Of a stretch of 36,500 nt of DNA, positions 9,222 through 17,329 are shown in pieces. Under the pieces are notes generated by a model. That model had not been told where the DNA came from, did no database searches, and was given only the letters and a program-made list of their open reading frames with translations. A program made the translations under genes and the position numbers. Source of the stretch: Chara braunii (Eukaryota; Streptophyta; Charophyceae; Charales; Characeae); the NCBI GenBank assembly GCA_003427395.1, contig BFEA01001302.1:11930-48429 (forward strand), written 5' to 3'. The first letter of the stretch is position 1; each line of letters begins with the position of its first letter.

Positions 9222-9641
9222 ATGTCAGGTTATTGCCCTAGGGTCACAGCGGCCCTAGACGCCTTAGTCCCTATTACTAGCGGGGGGGTGTTTCCTTACA
9301 AAATAGAAAGTTGTATATCGCTGGAGGAACGTCACGCTCCTGGGAAAGCCCATGTCCTTGTGGTAAAACACCTTGATACAGGGGAATACGACATTAGGCC
9401 CTATATACCCCTATTGAGAAAGAGGGGAACTGAACGAGAGTCGCTTAAAAACTGGATTAAAACCGTCATCAACCAGGAAAGGAAGGAATTAGAAAGGAGA
9501 GGGGAGAAAGTAATCAGTGACTCATCATCGGTTCTATTCTATGGGGTTCCAGAACCTAGTCTACCTAACAGTTTTACTGACGGCAAGAACTGGGAGCCTT
9601 TAATTAATATGGCGCTCAGAGCAAGGAGTTGGGGTCAGTAG
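9222..9641 (+). CDS. Element B pre-gag ORF3, first copy of a repeated domain (139 aa)
   Basis: No family recognised. It is in the same frame as ORF1 and ORF2 after several stops in a 57-base spacer. From Phe24 on (FPYKIE) it aligns with the ORF at 9929-10441 without gaps for about 43 residues. Shared positions relative to that Phe are Pro+1, Tyr+2, Glu+5, Val+21, Leu+27, Thr+29, Asp+33, Tyr+37, Pro+39 and Arg+42. A Trp, a Glu-rich helix-like stretch and a Pro-x-Pro segment follow in both after a small offset. The pattern suggests a small alpha/beta fold with a charged helix. It is probably an internal duplication within the element. Confidence 0.55.
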   Translation: MSGYCPRVTAALDALVPITSGGVFPYKIESCISLEERHAPGKAHVLVVKHLDTGEYDIRPYIPLLRKRGTERESLKNWIKTVINQERKELERRGEKVISDSSSVLFYGVPEPSLPNSFTDGKNWEPLINMALRARSWGQ

Positions 9642-9692
9642 GATGCCGGGTCTTAGGAACAATTCTCCTTCAGGGCTATCGTAGAAGAGAGA

Positions 9693-9911
9693 ATGGTAAA
9701 AGTTGAGGGCACCCTCCGAATTCCTGATAGAGATCTCTTTGGGTTTGAAGAGCTTGAACTCATACAACCTTATTTGGATCGTATGAGGGAGTCGGCTTTG
9801 AGGGTAATTACCAACCAAACCGAGATCAGTTATCTACTGAAGGTAGAAAGACTAGGGACCTCTGGGAGAAAATACTATCGTCTGGTTAGGGAACGAGCCC
9901 GGTTGTGTTAG
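9693..9911 (+). CDS. Element B pre-gag small ORF4 (72 aa)
   Basis: A short, charged ORF starting at ATG 9693 and in the same frame as the three ORFs before it, ending TAG at 9909-9911. It sits between copies 1 and 2 of the repeated domain, where a similar-sized spacer ORF also follows copies 2 and 3. I see no convincing similarity among these spacer ORFs and no motif. It could be a decayed C-terminal part of the preceding protein rather than a gene of its own. Confidence 0.4.
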   Translation: MVKVEGTLRIPDRDLFGFEELELIQPYLDRMRESALRVITNQTEISYLLKVERLGTSGRKYYRLVRERARLC

Positions 9912-9928
9912 GCGGGCGTGACAAAAGA

Positions 9929-10441
9929 ATGCTGGGTCATGAACGAGTAAGGCATAAGAAGTCTGCAAAGAAACTTGAAGAGTGGCATAATAAGATCATC
10001 GCTGGGAACCGACCGCCGCAAGAGAAGTTTGATGCGGTGTGTGCATCCTTGAGTACCCTAGGAAGAAGGGAGGAGTTTCCGTATGAGGTGGAGGCCTATG
10101 AGATGGTCGACAGTGCATGGGAATTGAGCCGCCTCTATGTTATGACCGCGCGCTTCCTAAGGACTGAGGTAAGAGACGTAGGCATTTACCTACCAACGGA
10201 AAGGTCGGAAGATTTAGTGTATGGACGTTGCTGGCAAAGAGCGAGAGAAGTGGTGGAGGACGAGAAGGATAGACTCCTTTCCTTAAAGAAAGAAGTCGCT
10301 TGGAGTACCGAAATCAGGATCTTTGAAGACTTGCCTAGGCCGCGGATTCCTTATGAAGCATTGACAGGGATCGGTCGAGGTTTAATAATTGATTTCATAA
10401 ACCGGCACCATAACCCGAATGGCCAGAGGGAACGAGAATAG
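9929..10441 (+). CDS. Element B pre-gag ORF5, second copy of the repeated domain (170 aa)
   Basis: This is the best preserved copy of the domain. The open frame extends back to a GTG at 9905, but the first ATG is at 9929. Residues 1-35 are Lys/His/Arg-rich and could bind nucleic acid. The domain starts at Phe50 (FPYEVE) and runs through VGIYLP, W-Q-R, D-E-K and A-W-S-T blocks to about residue 140. The W-Q-R, D-E-K and W-S-T blocks recur in the broken copy at 10831-11190. The end overlaps the next ORF by 23 bases. The function is unknown. Confidence 0.55.
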   Translation: MLGHERVRHKKSAKKLEEWHNKIIAGNRPPQEKFDAVCASLSTLGRREEFPYEVEAYEMVDSAWELSRLYVMTARFLRTEVRDVGIYLPTERSEDLVYGRCWQRAREVVEDEKDRLLSLKKEVAWSTEIRIFEDLPRPRIPYEALTGIGRGLIIDFINRHHNPNGQRERE

Positions 10442-10748
10442 ACAGCTTGGAGGGGATATATCAAGTGAACTAAGACACCGCGATCATGATAGGTGGAGAT
10501 CACAAGAGCTGCTCAGACTTTTGACGGAATGGACCCAGGAGGACTTGCGTACTCTAGGCACGACGATCTGTAGGAGAGTTCGATCGAATGAAACAGGGTT
10601 GATAGAGATTAAGAGAGGAGCCTCTTGCCTACGAGATCAAGAAGGGGAACTCTACCTTGACACAGGCCTGTTCGGAGTAGAAGGTGAGCACGAGATAAAA
10701 GACGACAGAGGAAGATTGATTAGAGTCGTGAGAGCAGTAAAGGAGTAG
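10419..10748 (+). CDS. Element B pre-gag ORF6 (109 aa)
   Basis: Starts at ATG 10419, inside the last 23 bases of the preceding ORF, and ends TAG at 10746-10748. The N-terminal half is Arg/Glu/Asp-rich and helix-prone. The C-terminal half contains short beta-like segments (IEIKRG, LYLDTG). No family recognised. Overlap with the previous stop suggests coupled or reinitiated translation if both are expressed. Confidence 0.45.
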   Translation: MARGNENRQLGGDISSELRHRDHDRWRSQELLRLLTEWTQEDLRTLGTTICRRVRSNETGLIEIKRGASCLRDQEGELYLDTGLFGVEGEHEIKDDRGRLIRVVRAVKE

Positions 10749-10830
10749 TGCAAAGGAGACCAAGAAAGAGAATGCTTCCAAGACCAAGAGCAGGATTAGA
10801 AGCCATGCTAGGGGACTTGACCAAGGATGA

Positions 10831-11190
10831 GGAGGTGTAGGAAAGTTGGTCCGTTCCCTTAACTCTATATCGAAGAGAGCAGTGATCCCATATGAGATCG
10901 TGAGATACGAAGGTCTAAAGAGTCAGGGATGGGGGATTGATGGTATGTATGTCATCACCTACTACTTCATCAACCTTGATGAGTATGATGTGGGAATATA
11001 AGTGTCGCAACATAGGTTTAAGAAAGACGAAAAAGGTCGTTGATGGCAACGGGTCTCGAACATAGTGCATGACGAGAAGAGGAGACTCCAACAATTAAGG
11101 ACGAATTTTTCGTGGAGTACCTACGTTAGGCCTTTCATTGGAATACCGTCGCCGCCAATTGAAGGACTCACGCTCGCTAACAATGAATAG
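10831..11190 (+). pseudogene. Third, broken copy of the repeated pre-gag domain
   Basis: A reading frame running 10831-11190 carries IPYEI at 10885 and follows copy 2 residue by residue with a one-residue offset. TAA at 10999-11001 falls where copies 1 and 2 have a conserved Tyr. TGA at 11041-11043 falls where copy 2 has Cys, just before the shared W-Q-R. The D-E-K and W-S-T blocks and the final Pro-rich segment are retained. Both stops are single-base changes from plausible sense codons. It is not an open ORF, so it is missed by length filters. It shows that the domain was triplicated before this copy decayed. Confidence 0.65.
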
Positions 11191-11245
11191 TCGGCCGTAA
11201 TAGACCTCGTATGGAAGGTAAAGAGGGCACAAGAATAACTCAATA

Positions 11246-11464
11246 ATGTCGGGAGCAGTAACTGTTGAAGAAGAAGTGAATCGGGTATCCTTCGCAGGGA
11301 CTATAACTTCGATTATTCGGATCCGAACCTCTAGAGCATTAAACACATTAGATTGCCGACGATTGGCACAAGAAGCTATACAGCGCGAAAGACCAAGGGC
11401 ACTAGCACAAGTTAGAACAGAGAATCGCATAGCCTACAGTGTGATGATCTGGGCCGAGGGATGA
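11246..11464 (+). CDS. Element B pre-gag ORF7 (72 aa)
   Basis: Small ORF from ATG 11246 to TGA 11462-11464. It overlaps the next ATG (11461) by four bases in an ATGA junction. The protein has an Ile/Arg-rich beta-like stretch followed by an Arg/Ala-rich helix. It has a faint resemblance (an [I/V]RIR segment followed by an Arg-rich helix) to the frame at 11895-12221, too weak to call homology. Function unknown. Confidence 0.4.
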   Translation: MSGAVTVEEEVNRVSFAGTITSIIRIRTSRALNTLDCRRLAQEAIQRERPRALAQVRTENRIAYSVMIWAEG

Positions 11465-11847
11465 ATGAAGTGCGAGATAGAGAAGGAAGAGACTATTCAA
11501 GAAGCACGAACACACGTGTAAAGGGAAGAGATCCAAAAATTGATGCCATCCTAGAAACATACTTAGACCCAATTGAGAGGAAGGTTGAAGAGTCGCTAGC
11601 AAAATACCACGAATGGCGTGACTCTACGGACGAAGCCGGCTTAAATAGACGGGAAAAAAACGTCGAACGTCTTGTCGCAATCTTTAGAGAGGAAAGGGAG
11701 AACATTAAAGGATGGCGAAATGATTTCATTGTCGGACTCCTGAAGCAAGACCGAGAAGAAACTAACAAAAAAAAAGAATGGCTAATGTTGAACCTGGAAG
11801 GCAAAAATTTAGTATCTCAGGCAGAGCAGAAACAGAAGGGTCCTTAG
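11461..11847 (+). CDS. Element B pre-gag ORF8, charged helical protein (128 aa)
   Basis: Begins at ATG 11461, overlapping the stop of the previous ORF (ATGA), and ends TAG at 11845-11847. It is dominated by Glu, Lys and Arg with regularly spaced Leu and Ile, suggesting extended helix or coiled coil across most of its length. No signal peptide or membrane segment. It could be the N-terminal helical extension of a gag-like precursor, since gag starts 430 bases downstream, but it lies in a different frame. Confidence 0.45.
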   Translation: MNEVRDREGRDYSRSTNTRVKGRDPKIDAILETYLDPIERKVEESLAKYHEWRDSTDEAGLNRREKNVERLVAIFREERENIKGWRNDFIVGLLKQDREETNKKKEWLMLNLEGKNLVSQAEQKQKGP

Positions 11848-11894
11848 TACGAGTCCTAGAGGAAGCAGTACATAATGAGAAATTAAGCCAATAA

Positions 11895-12221
11895 GAGGAA
11901 ACCGAGTGCGCCACAAAAGCAGTAACAAAAGTCAGGAAGTGTGCCGTCTGGAAAGCTGCAGGAGAGCTATTTCTCGTAAGAATACGAATCCTCACTGTCA
12001 ACCCTAGCGGACAAACAATCCCACGCACCTGGAGAGAAACGATAGCCACATCTGTAGAAAAATTAAGAGAGGACGCTCGAGCTCTAGGAGAACTCGCCAA
12101 CGTAATAGTTGATGGGATATCCTTAAATACGTTGGAGGCCAACTCACGCTACCTACAAACCGCTTTAGCTACCTCTCTTAAGGAAAAGAAGAGGACTGCA
12201 ACACATTACAAGAGCTACTAG
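11895..12221 (+). pseudogene. Open frame without ATG just before gag, possible remnant of the pre-gag module
   Basis: The frame of gag is open from 11895 (after TAA 11892-11894) to TAG 12219-12221 but has no ATG. It encodes a segment with FLVRIRIL, an Arg-Thr-Trp block and an Ala/Leu-rich helix. This loosely follows the layout of the repeated domain (beta stretch, Pro, Trp, charged helix) but with few identities. The next stop-free stretch leads straight into gag. It may be the former C-terminus of a pre-gag protein or a former gag N-terminus. Confidence 0.35.
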
Positions 12222-12278
12222 AAGAATCCACAGAAAGTCAAAACACAAGAATCAAGGACGAGTACCCCAGTTAGGAAA

Positions 12279-13079
12279 ATGACAACTGATGTCACAAAGG
12301 ACGCCGAAAAATTGAGGAAGACCCTAAAAGAGTTAGAAACTACAGCCACAGAACTTGAGGAACGCACTTCCAAGAGCGAAGGGTGGAGGAAAGACGTTCT
12401 AATGAGGAATAGAGTAGCCCGATTCTCGGATCCCGATACAAGGGAACCATATAGGGAAACCACGAGCCAGCCTTACAAAATGGCATATGCACCAGGTTCC
12501 TACGTATCCCCCTTCCTGGGAGCACAAGCCTTCCAATTACCGACACTGTCCGAAATCCAAACAATCTTCACAGGGAAGAATGTTTCAGAATTTCTAGACG
12601 ACTGGGAGATACTAGGGATGAGAGCGGAATGGAGCGATCAGGAGATGATTATAAATCTACTCCACCACACAGCCCCCAAGATAGATCGCGAAGTCAGAGA
12701 AACCATTCCGGACAGTTGGCGTTGGCTAATATTCAGAGAAAGGATTACAAGAATCTTCGCATGGGATGAAACATCCTATTCAATAGAAGATCTAAAAGAA
12801 ATGAAAAAACAGGAGGACGAGAGTCTAGTAGCGTTCGCAAGGAGATATGAGAAGGCTTCGAACCCTCTACTAGAAGGTGGATTTATGGGCGAAATAGAAA
12901 GGTGCGGAATATTCCTAGGATTTCTGTCTCGAGAAAAGCGAGACAAGATTATGAGGGATCTTCCCTCTAAGGTAACGTTCAGCCAAGTCAAAGCTTTAAC
13001 CCATGACACCGAAGGCCAAAGCGCGAAAACACACCTCGCGAGGGTTCTTGACAACCTAGGAAAATGCGTAACTACATAA
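12279..13079 (+). CDS. gag: Element B gag capsid region (266 aa)
   Basis: Forms the retrotransposon capsid shell. ATG at 12279 heads a coiled-coil-like N-terminus (about residues 6-37) and a Pro/Tyr-rich linker. A Retrotrans_gag-type capsid domain follows from about residue 88, with an F-DDWE block, a WR--- F-ERI block, a F-RRYEKA block and a closing region near residues 210-250. The frame upstream is open from 12222, so a longer product cannot be excluded. TAA at 13077-13079 ends it, but the same frame carries on into a Lys/Arg/Trp-rich region and the zinc knuckle. So this TAA is probably a mutation within a gag-nucleocapsid frame, or a readthrough stop. Confidence 0.75.
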   Translation: MTTDVTKDAEKLRKTLKELETTATELEERTSKSEGWRKDVLMRNRVARFSDPDTREPYRETTSQPYKMAYAPGSYVSPFLGAQAFQLPTLSEIQTIFTGKNVSEFLDDWEILGMRAEWSDQEMIINLLHHTAPKIDREVRETIPDSWRWLIFRERITRIFAWDETSYSIEDLKEMKKQEDESLVAFARRYEKASNPLLEGGFMGEIERCGIFLGFLSREKRDKIMRDLPSKVTFSQVKALTHDTEGQSAKTHLARVLDNLGKCVTT

Positions 13080-14093
13080 AAAGGAGGAGGAAAATCGCAA
13101 TTCGAGGATAGGAGACCCAGAACCGAAGGAAGAGACACCTATGCGAGCTCAACTAGAAGAGGAGACACAGCCAAAAACGAGGGCGAATGGAGGAAAGGAA
13201 ACAGGAGTGACTGGAAAAGAAACGACGCGGAATGGGGAACCTCCAAATGGTCAAATACAAAGGATAACAGGTGGAAACCAAAAGATGAGATAGAAGCAAA
13301 AAGTCTAGACAAACGAGAAGAGGAGATGGTGAGGCAGATAGAAGTACTAAAGGCGGCAGTAGAGAGATTGCAAAGTAATAACCAGAGAAAGGAGGAAACC
13401 CCTGTCCGGACCATGCGCGACAAAACCGACCCTAGCCCAAAACGAACGTGGAATGATAAAGCATGTATATATTGCGGAGACGAAGACCACCGCAAAAGAG
13501 ATTGCCAAGCAATGTTAGACGCACTAAAAGAAGGGATCATTGAACTCGACGATCGAAAATACGTCATTTGGGCAAATGAAGGCAAACCGGTACCCTTCAT
13601 ACCCTCGATGAAGATTAATGTGAACATTCGAAAAAGGAGGATGAATGAAGCAAAGGGGAAGCAATCCCAAGATCAATTACCAGCCAAAATCTCCCGAGTC
13701 ACCTTCGAAGATGATTTCGACGAACCACCAGAAAACCCAGGTATAAGAATTTCATCCATTAAGTTTGAGGAGGCGAAAAATAACGGAGAAGTCTACGTAC
13801 GTACCCACGGCATCGGCGAGGTCGGCGAGTCAAGCAACATAAAGAAAGAAGATCAAGATCAACCTATGACAGGCGACCAAATTGAGTCGCCCAAGTCACC
13901 ACAATCCCCTAGAAAACGAGCAGCTAAGAAGTTTCACCTTAAAAGCTCGCTAGACGAAGTCGATTTACGAGAACCTTTAAGAAGGGCCATGGATATGCCA
14001 ATCCCTATCACCCTCAAGGAATTCATAGCAGGCTGTAGCCCGGCAATGGATGAATTAATAGGCATGATGAAGAAAACTAAAGTACCGCTATAA
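13080..14093 (+). CDS. gag: Element B nucleocapsid region with CCHC zinc knuckle
   Basis: This continues the gag frame after TAA 13077. A Trp/Arg/Lys-rich basic stretch is followed by a helical segment near 13326. A perfect CX2CX4HX4C zinc knuckle then has Cys at 13464, 13473 and 13503 and His at 13488. Such knuckles bind and package genomic RNA. A long Glu/Pro/Lys-rich linker leads to TAA at 14091-14093, again followed by the same frame into the protease. The first ATG in this stretch is 13326, which would start a 255-aa product if translated separately. Confidence 0.7.
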   Translation, partial: KGGGKSQFEDRRPRTEGRDTYASSTRRGDTAKNEGEWRKGNRSDWKRNDAEWGTSKWSNTKDNRWKPKDEIEAKSLDKREEEMVRQIEVLKAAVERLQSNNQRKEETPVRTMRDKTDPSPKRTWNDKACIYCGDEDHRKRDCQAMLDALKEGIIELDDRKYVIWANEGKPVPFIPSMKINVNIRKRRMNEAKGKQSQDQLPAKISRVTFEDDFDEPPENPGIRISSIKFEEAKNNGEVYVRTHGIGEVGESSNIKKEDQDQPMTGDQIESPKSPQSPRKRAAKKFHLKSSLDEVDLREPLRRAMDMPIPITLKEFIAGCSPAMDELIGMMKKTKVPL

Positions 14094-14489
14094 GAAATAA
14101 CTTCTGGACAACAGAAGGAGGAGGTGAAAACCTCAGTTCTAACGACACTAACTGAAGGAGACAAGCCAGTACAAACCAGCGAAGGCGGAAGCAACTACTT
14201 TTACGTCCTTGCAAGTGGAAAGCTCAATGTCACAGTCAATGACATAGGGATGGAGGCTATAGTCGACGACGGGTCCGAGTCCACCGTTTGTGAGGACAAG
14301 GTGGCCAAAAACCTTGGCTTAGAGGTAGACAGGAATGTAGCTATGACCATGATATCCGCTAACAAACTCAAGCAACCTGCGCTCGGGGTATGCCACAAAG
14401 CCAAGATAGTGGTTGCTGGAGTTGAGGTCACTGTGCCTGTCTTTTCAGTTGAGAACTGCTCGTCAGAAATAATTCTTGGAAGAACATGA
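14094..14489 (+). CDS. Element B aspartic protease (retropepsin-like)
   Basis: Would cleave the polyprotein as a homodimer. In the same frame as gag, with a first ATG at 14124. The active-site block is I-V-D-D-G-S (codons 14262-14276). The usual D-S-G or D-T-G has Asp in the middle position, so catalysis is doubtful. The second hallmark, an I-I-L-G-R block, precedes TGA at 14487-14489. That TGA falls where Trp usually follows ILGR-x, so it is probably TGG changed to TGA. The overall length from active site to ILG is normal for the family. Confidence 0.7.
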   Translation, partial: EITSGQQKEEVKTSVLTTLTEGDKPVQTSEGGSNYFYVLASGKLNVTVNDIGMEAIVDDGSESTVCEDKVAKNLGLEVDRNVAMTMISANKLKQPALGVCHKAKIVVAGVEVTVPVFSVENCSSEIILGRT

Positions 14490-14792
14490 CTGACATGGGT
14501 AAACACCACCACCGAAAATAAACGAGACGGAAGTCAGACGGTTACCATCGATGGACCTGAAGGTAGCAGGCTTACCTTGAAGACCGTGAGTGAATTTGAC
14601 AACCGTCACAAAATCTCATTACAAAATAAAGGAAGACTGAACACAAGAAGTTGCAAAATGATATTTGAAGAGCTTACACTAGGACCGCATAAAGTAAGAG
14701 GAAAAAAAATTGACGTTGAGGACCTAGAAACTAAGTATGTGGTAGATGAAACAGTCTATGAGAAAGAGGTTGACGACGAGGAATTTGGTTGA
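14490..14792 (+). CDS. Element B protease-RT linker region
   Basis: The gag-protease frame continues after the TGA at 14487 as a Thr/Lys/Glu-rich linker without recognisable domain. It ends at TGA 14790-14792, whose last base is the first base of an ATG (TGATG) opening the pol frame. The frame change from gag-PR to RT therefore takes place at a stop/start overlap rather than at an obvious slippery sequence. Confidence 0.5.
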   Translation: MTWVNTTTENKRDGSQTVTIDGPEGSRLTLKTVSEFDNRHKISLQNKGRLNTRSCKMIFEELTLGPHKVRGKKIDVEDLETKYVVDETVYEKEVDDEEFG

Positions 14793-15772
14793 TGTATAAA
14801 CCTTTCTTTTTTGGAGGAATTCCCCCACACGGCGGGGGAAAGAGATACAAAACTGTAGCCCAAAAAGTCAAGCCAGCCGCGGTCAGCCGTGATAGGACCG
14901 GTGAAATAGGGATCATTGAAGAAGAAATTACTCAGATGATCCGGGAACGAAAGGCCACTGAAGGGCAGAGAATCACTGAAGACAGGTTAAAGGAAATGAA
15001 TATAGGCGACGGAAACATAACGCAAAAGGAGAGAGAACTCATAATAGAAACATTAAGATCATGCGACAAGGCAGTAGCCTTTTGTGACGCAGAAAGAGGG
15101 CGAATAGATCCACGATATGTTAAACCTGCAAGAATTTATACGGTCCCTCACACTTCATGGAACGATGCAGGATGGAAGTGTGCGCAAAAGGAAAAGGAGA
15201 TGATAGTAGACTTCCTGAAGGAGAAGATAAGGACATTTGTAGCGGAACCTTGTGAGAGCACCTACGTCAATCGCTGGTTCTTCATAAGGAAACTAAACGA
15301 CAAACTACGATGGATACAGGACTTACAGAAGACAAACAAGGTCACAGTGAGAGACGTTGGATCAATCCCAAACGCGGATCTTCTATCCGAAGGCTCAGCA
15401 GGACGTTCAGTTTACTCAGTCTGCGATTTTTTTTCGGGATATGATGAGATACCGCTAGACTACAGAGACCGACATCTAACTGCGATGCATACACCGTTAG
15501 GCTTAGTTCAAATGATGGTGGTACCGATGGGATGGACTAACAGTGTCGCTGTCTTTCAGAGAGCGATGGTCGTTGTTCTAGGGGAGCTCATACCAAATCT
15601 GGTAGAGGTTTTCCTGGATGACTTCCCGATCAAAGAACCATACGACAAAGATGAAACAGAGGTAAGACCTGGACTGAGGAAGTTCGTAGGCACCCACGCA
15701 AAAGATATAAAGAAAGTACTAGTGAAGTTAGAGGATGCAAACCTTACGGTCAGTGGAACAAAAAGCAGATAG
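14792..15772 (+). CDS. pol: Element B reverse transcriptase (palm and fingers)
   Basis: Copies element RNA into cDNA. ATG 14792 overlaps the preceding stop. After an N-terminal linker the RT shows an A-D-ERGR block, an R-WF---KLNDKLR block, a V-RDVGS-PN block and a D-FSGYDEIPLD block with the first catalytic Asp. It continues with a T-LG-----PMGWTNSVAVFQ block and the FLDD box at 15611-15622 (both Asp kept), followed by F-P-I-K. The GWTNSV and F-D-DxPIK forms are like those I associate with fungal gypsy elements more than plant chromoviruses. TAG at 15770-15772 interrupts, and the same frame continues into the connection domain. Confidence 0.8.
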   Translation: MYKPFFFGGIPPHGGGKRYKTVAQKVKPAAVSRDRTGEIGIIEEEITQMIRERKATEGQRITEDRLKEMNIGDGNITQKERELIIETLRSCDKAVAFCDAERGRIDPRYVKPARIYTVPHTSWNDAGWKCAQKEKEMIVDFLKEKIRTFVAEPCESTYVNRWFFIRKLNDKLRWIQDLQKTNKVTVRDVGSIPNADLLSEGSAGRSVYSVCDFFSGYDEIPLDYRDRHLTAMHTPLGLVQMMVVPMGWTNSVAVFQRAMVVVLGELIPNLVEVFLDDFPIKEPYDKDETEVRPGLRKFVGTHAKDIKKVLVKLEDANLTVSGTKSR

Positions 15773-16390
15773 GCGGTATCCTCTATAAAGATATTAGGTT
15801 ACATCTACGACAAGGATGGCAAACGCCCAGATCCAGCAAAGCTAGAAAAACTTGTGAAATTACCAACACCTCTCAGACATATTACTAACATACGCCAGTT
15901 TCTAGGAGTTCTCGGATTCTGGAGGAATTTCATAAAAGGCTATGCTGCAAAGACCGAACCCCTACGAAAGCTCTTGCGCAAGGAAGTAGAATGGCAATGG
16001 ACGAGTGAACAAGAGGATACAGTAAGAACGTTAAAAGATGAGTTTAAGGAAGGAGGTCAAGTTCTTGGGGTAACTTACTTCGAGGACGAGGAAAATCGGT
16101 CATTCGTCGTATGTACGGACGCGGGACTTGCCTCTGTTGGTGGAGTCTTAGCTCAAAAGGATCAAGCCGGCAATGAGAGGCCCCTCAGATTTGAAAGTAA
16201 AACCTTAAACGCCACCGAAAGGAACTACTCACAATTTAAGAAAGAAGTTCTATGAGTTTTACATTGTTTAAATATTTTTCGACATTATATTTACGGGCGA
16301 AGGTTCGTACTGCGGGTCGATCCGACGACAGTGGCAGTTGTCTTACAAAAAGACTTCTCATTGACAGATCCAACGGTCACCAGATGACTC
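15773..16390 (+). pseudogene. pol: Element B RT connection and RNase H region, interrupted by stops
   Basis: The pol frame resumes after TAG 15770 with an LGY--D--G--PD block and an I-RQFLGVLGFWR-FI block (RT thumb/connection). A gypsy RNase H then has a V-C-TDAG block and an ESKTLN-TERNYSQFKKE block. RNase H degrades the RNA strand of the hybrid. TGA at 16253-16255 and TGA at 16386-16388 both occur at positions where this family normally has Trp. The intervening codons remain in frame and keep a YGRRF--R-D block. No frameshift is needed to read through. Confidence 0.7.
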
Positions 16391-17329
16391 ATGCATATAA
16401 GGATGTTTGACTACGTAGTAGAGCGAATATCCGGAGCTAAGAACTCAGTTGCGGATGGTCTCTCGCGAATCCCTCTAGAAGAGGGAGATCTAGGGTCGCC
16501 TAGTGGTATTGACAAATTTTTACAAATGGACATAAGCTTCTTAAAAATAGAGTCCGTTGCAGGAGGAAATTCCTTGTTTCTTGAAAATTTATACATTGGC
16601 AAATATCATAAGATAGGGCGTTATCTTATAAGGGAAATCGAATTAGATGACAAGCTTAGGAAGGAAGCTCAACAATATTGCCTCAAGGCAGGAGACCTCT
16701 TTAAGAGACCACCTAAAAATGAAATGTCAATGAGAGTAGTCTGTCATGAGGACGAGCGCCGAGAGATAACAACGGAACTTCACGATGGCATCGTCGGAGG
16801 ACATAGAGGAGTAAAAGGAACTTTTGAAAAAATTAGGAACCTTTACTGGTGGGACGGCTTATATAAGGACGTAGAATCATACTGTCTGACATGCGTGGAA
16901 TGCCAGAAAAGAGCGGTAGTCAAATATAAAGAACCCTTGTTTCCTTCTTATCCCACAGCAATAGGCCAGAAAGTACACGTAGACTTAGTTAAGATGCCCA
17001 AGGGAGAAGGAGGAATGAACTACATTATGGACATTAGAGACGATTTGACTGGATTTGTGGAAGCATGGCCACTACGTCAAAAAACAGGTAAAGCAGTTAG
17101 TGCCTATTTAACTGAATATATCACCCGCTACGGCTGCGTAGGCAAAATTGTCATGGATAGGGGATCAAAGTTTATGGTTAAGGAAGTCCAAGAATCGCTC
17201 CAAAGAGCGGGAATACGAGTATCACTATCCACAACATATCATCCTCAAACCAACGCTCCTGTAAAAAGAGGGCATCAGTCTCTAGTCAATGCGCTCGCTA
17301 AATGGTGCGAAGGAAAGGAGAAGAACTGA
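16391..17329 (+). CDS. pol: Element B integrase (zinc and catalytic core)
   Basis: Inserts cDNA into the genome. It starts after TGA 16386 with an IS-A-NSVADGLSR block that closes RNase H. An HHCC zinc domain follows (H-D-----GH with C-TCVEC about 40 residues later; bases ~16780-16910). The core shows the first catalytic Asp in HVDLV (codon 16982) and the second in MDRGS (17156). At the third site the HPQTNAP-V-K-RGH block has Lys (AAA at 17264-17266) where Glu is required. One G-to-A change explains it and would inactivate the enzyme. TGA at 17327-17329 again stands at a likely Trp. Confidence 0.75.
   Translation: MHIRMFDYVVERISGAKNSVADGLSRIPLEEGDLGSPSGIDKFLQMDISFLKIESVAGGNSLFLENLYIGKYHKIGRYLIREIELDDKLRKEAQQYCLKAGDLFKRPPKNEMSMRVVCHEDERREITTELHDGIVGGHRGVKGTFEKIRNLYWWDGLYKDVESYCLTCVECQKRAVVKYKEPLFPSYPTAIGQKVHVDLVKMPKGEGGMNYIMDIRDDLTGFVEAWPLRQKTGKAVSAYLTEYITRYGCVGKIVMDRGSKFMVKEVQESLQRAGIRVSLSTTYHPQTNAPVKRGHQSLVNALAKWCEGKEKN

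Noticed and set aside
13139-13627. 162-codon minus-strand ORF
   Set aside because: Shadow of the nucleocapsid coding frame. Ser/Phe/Leu-rich with no domain.
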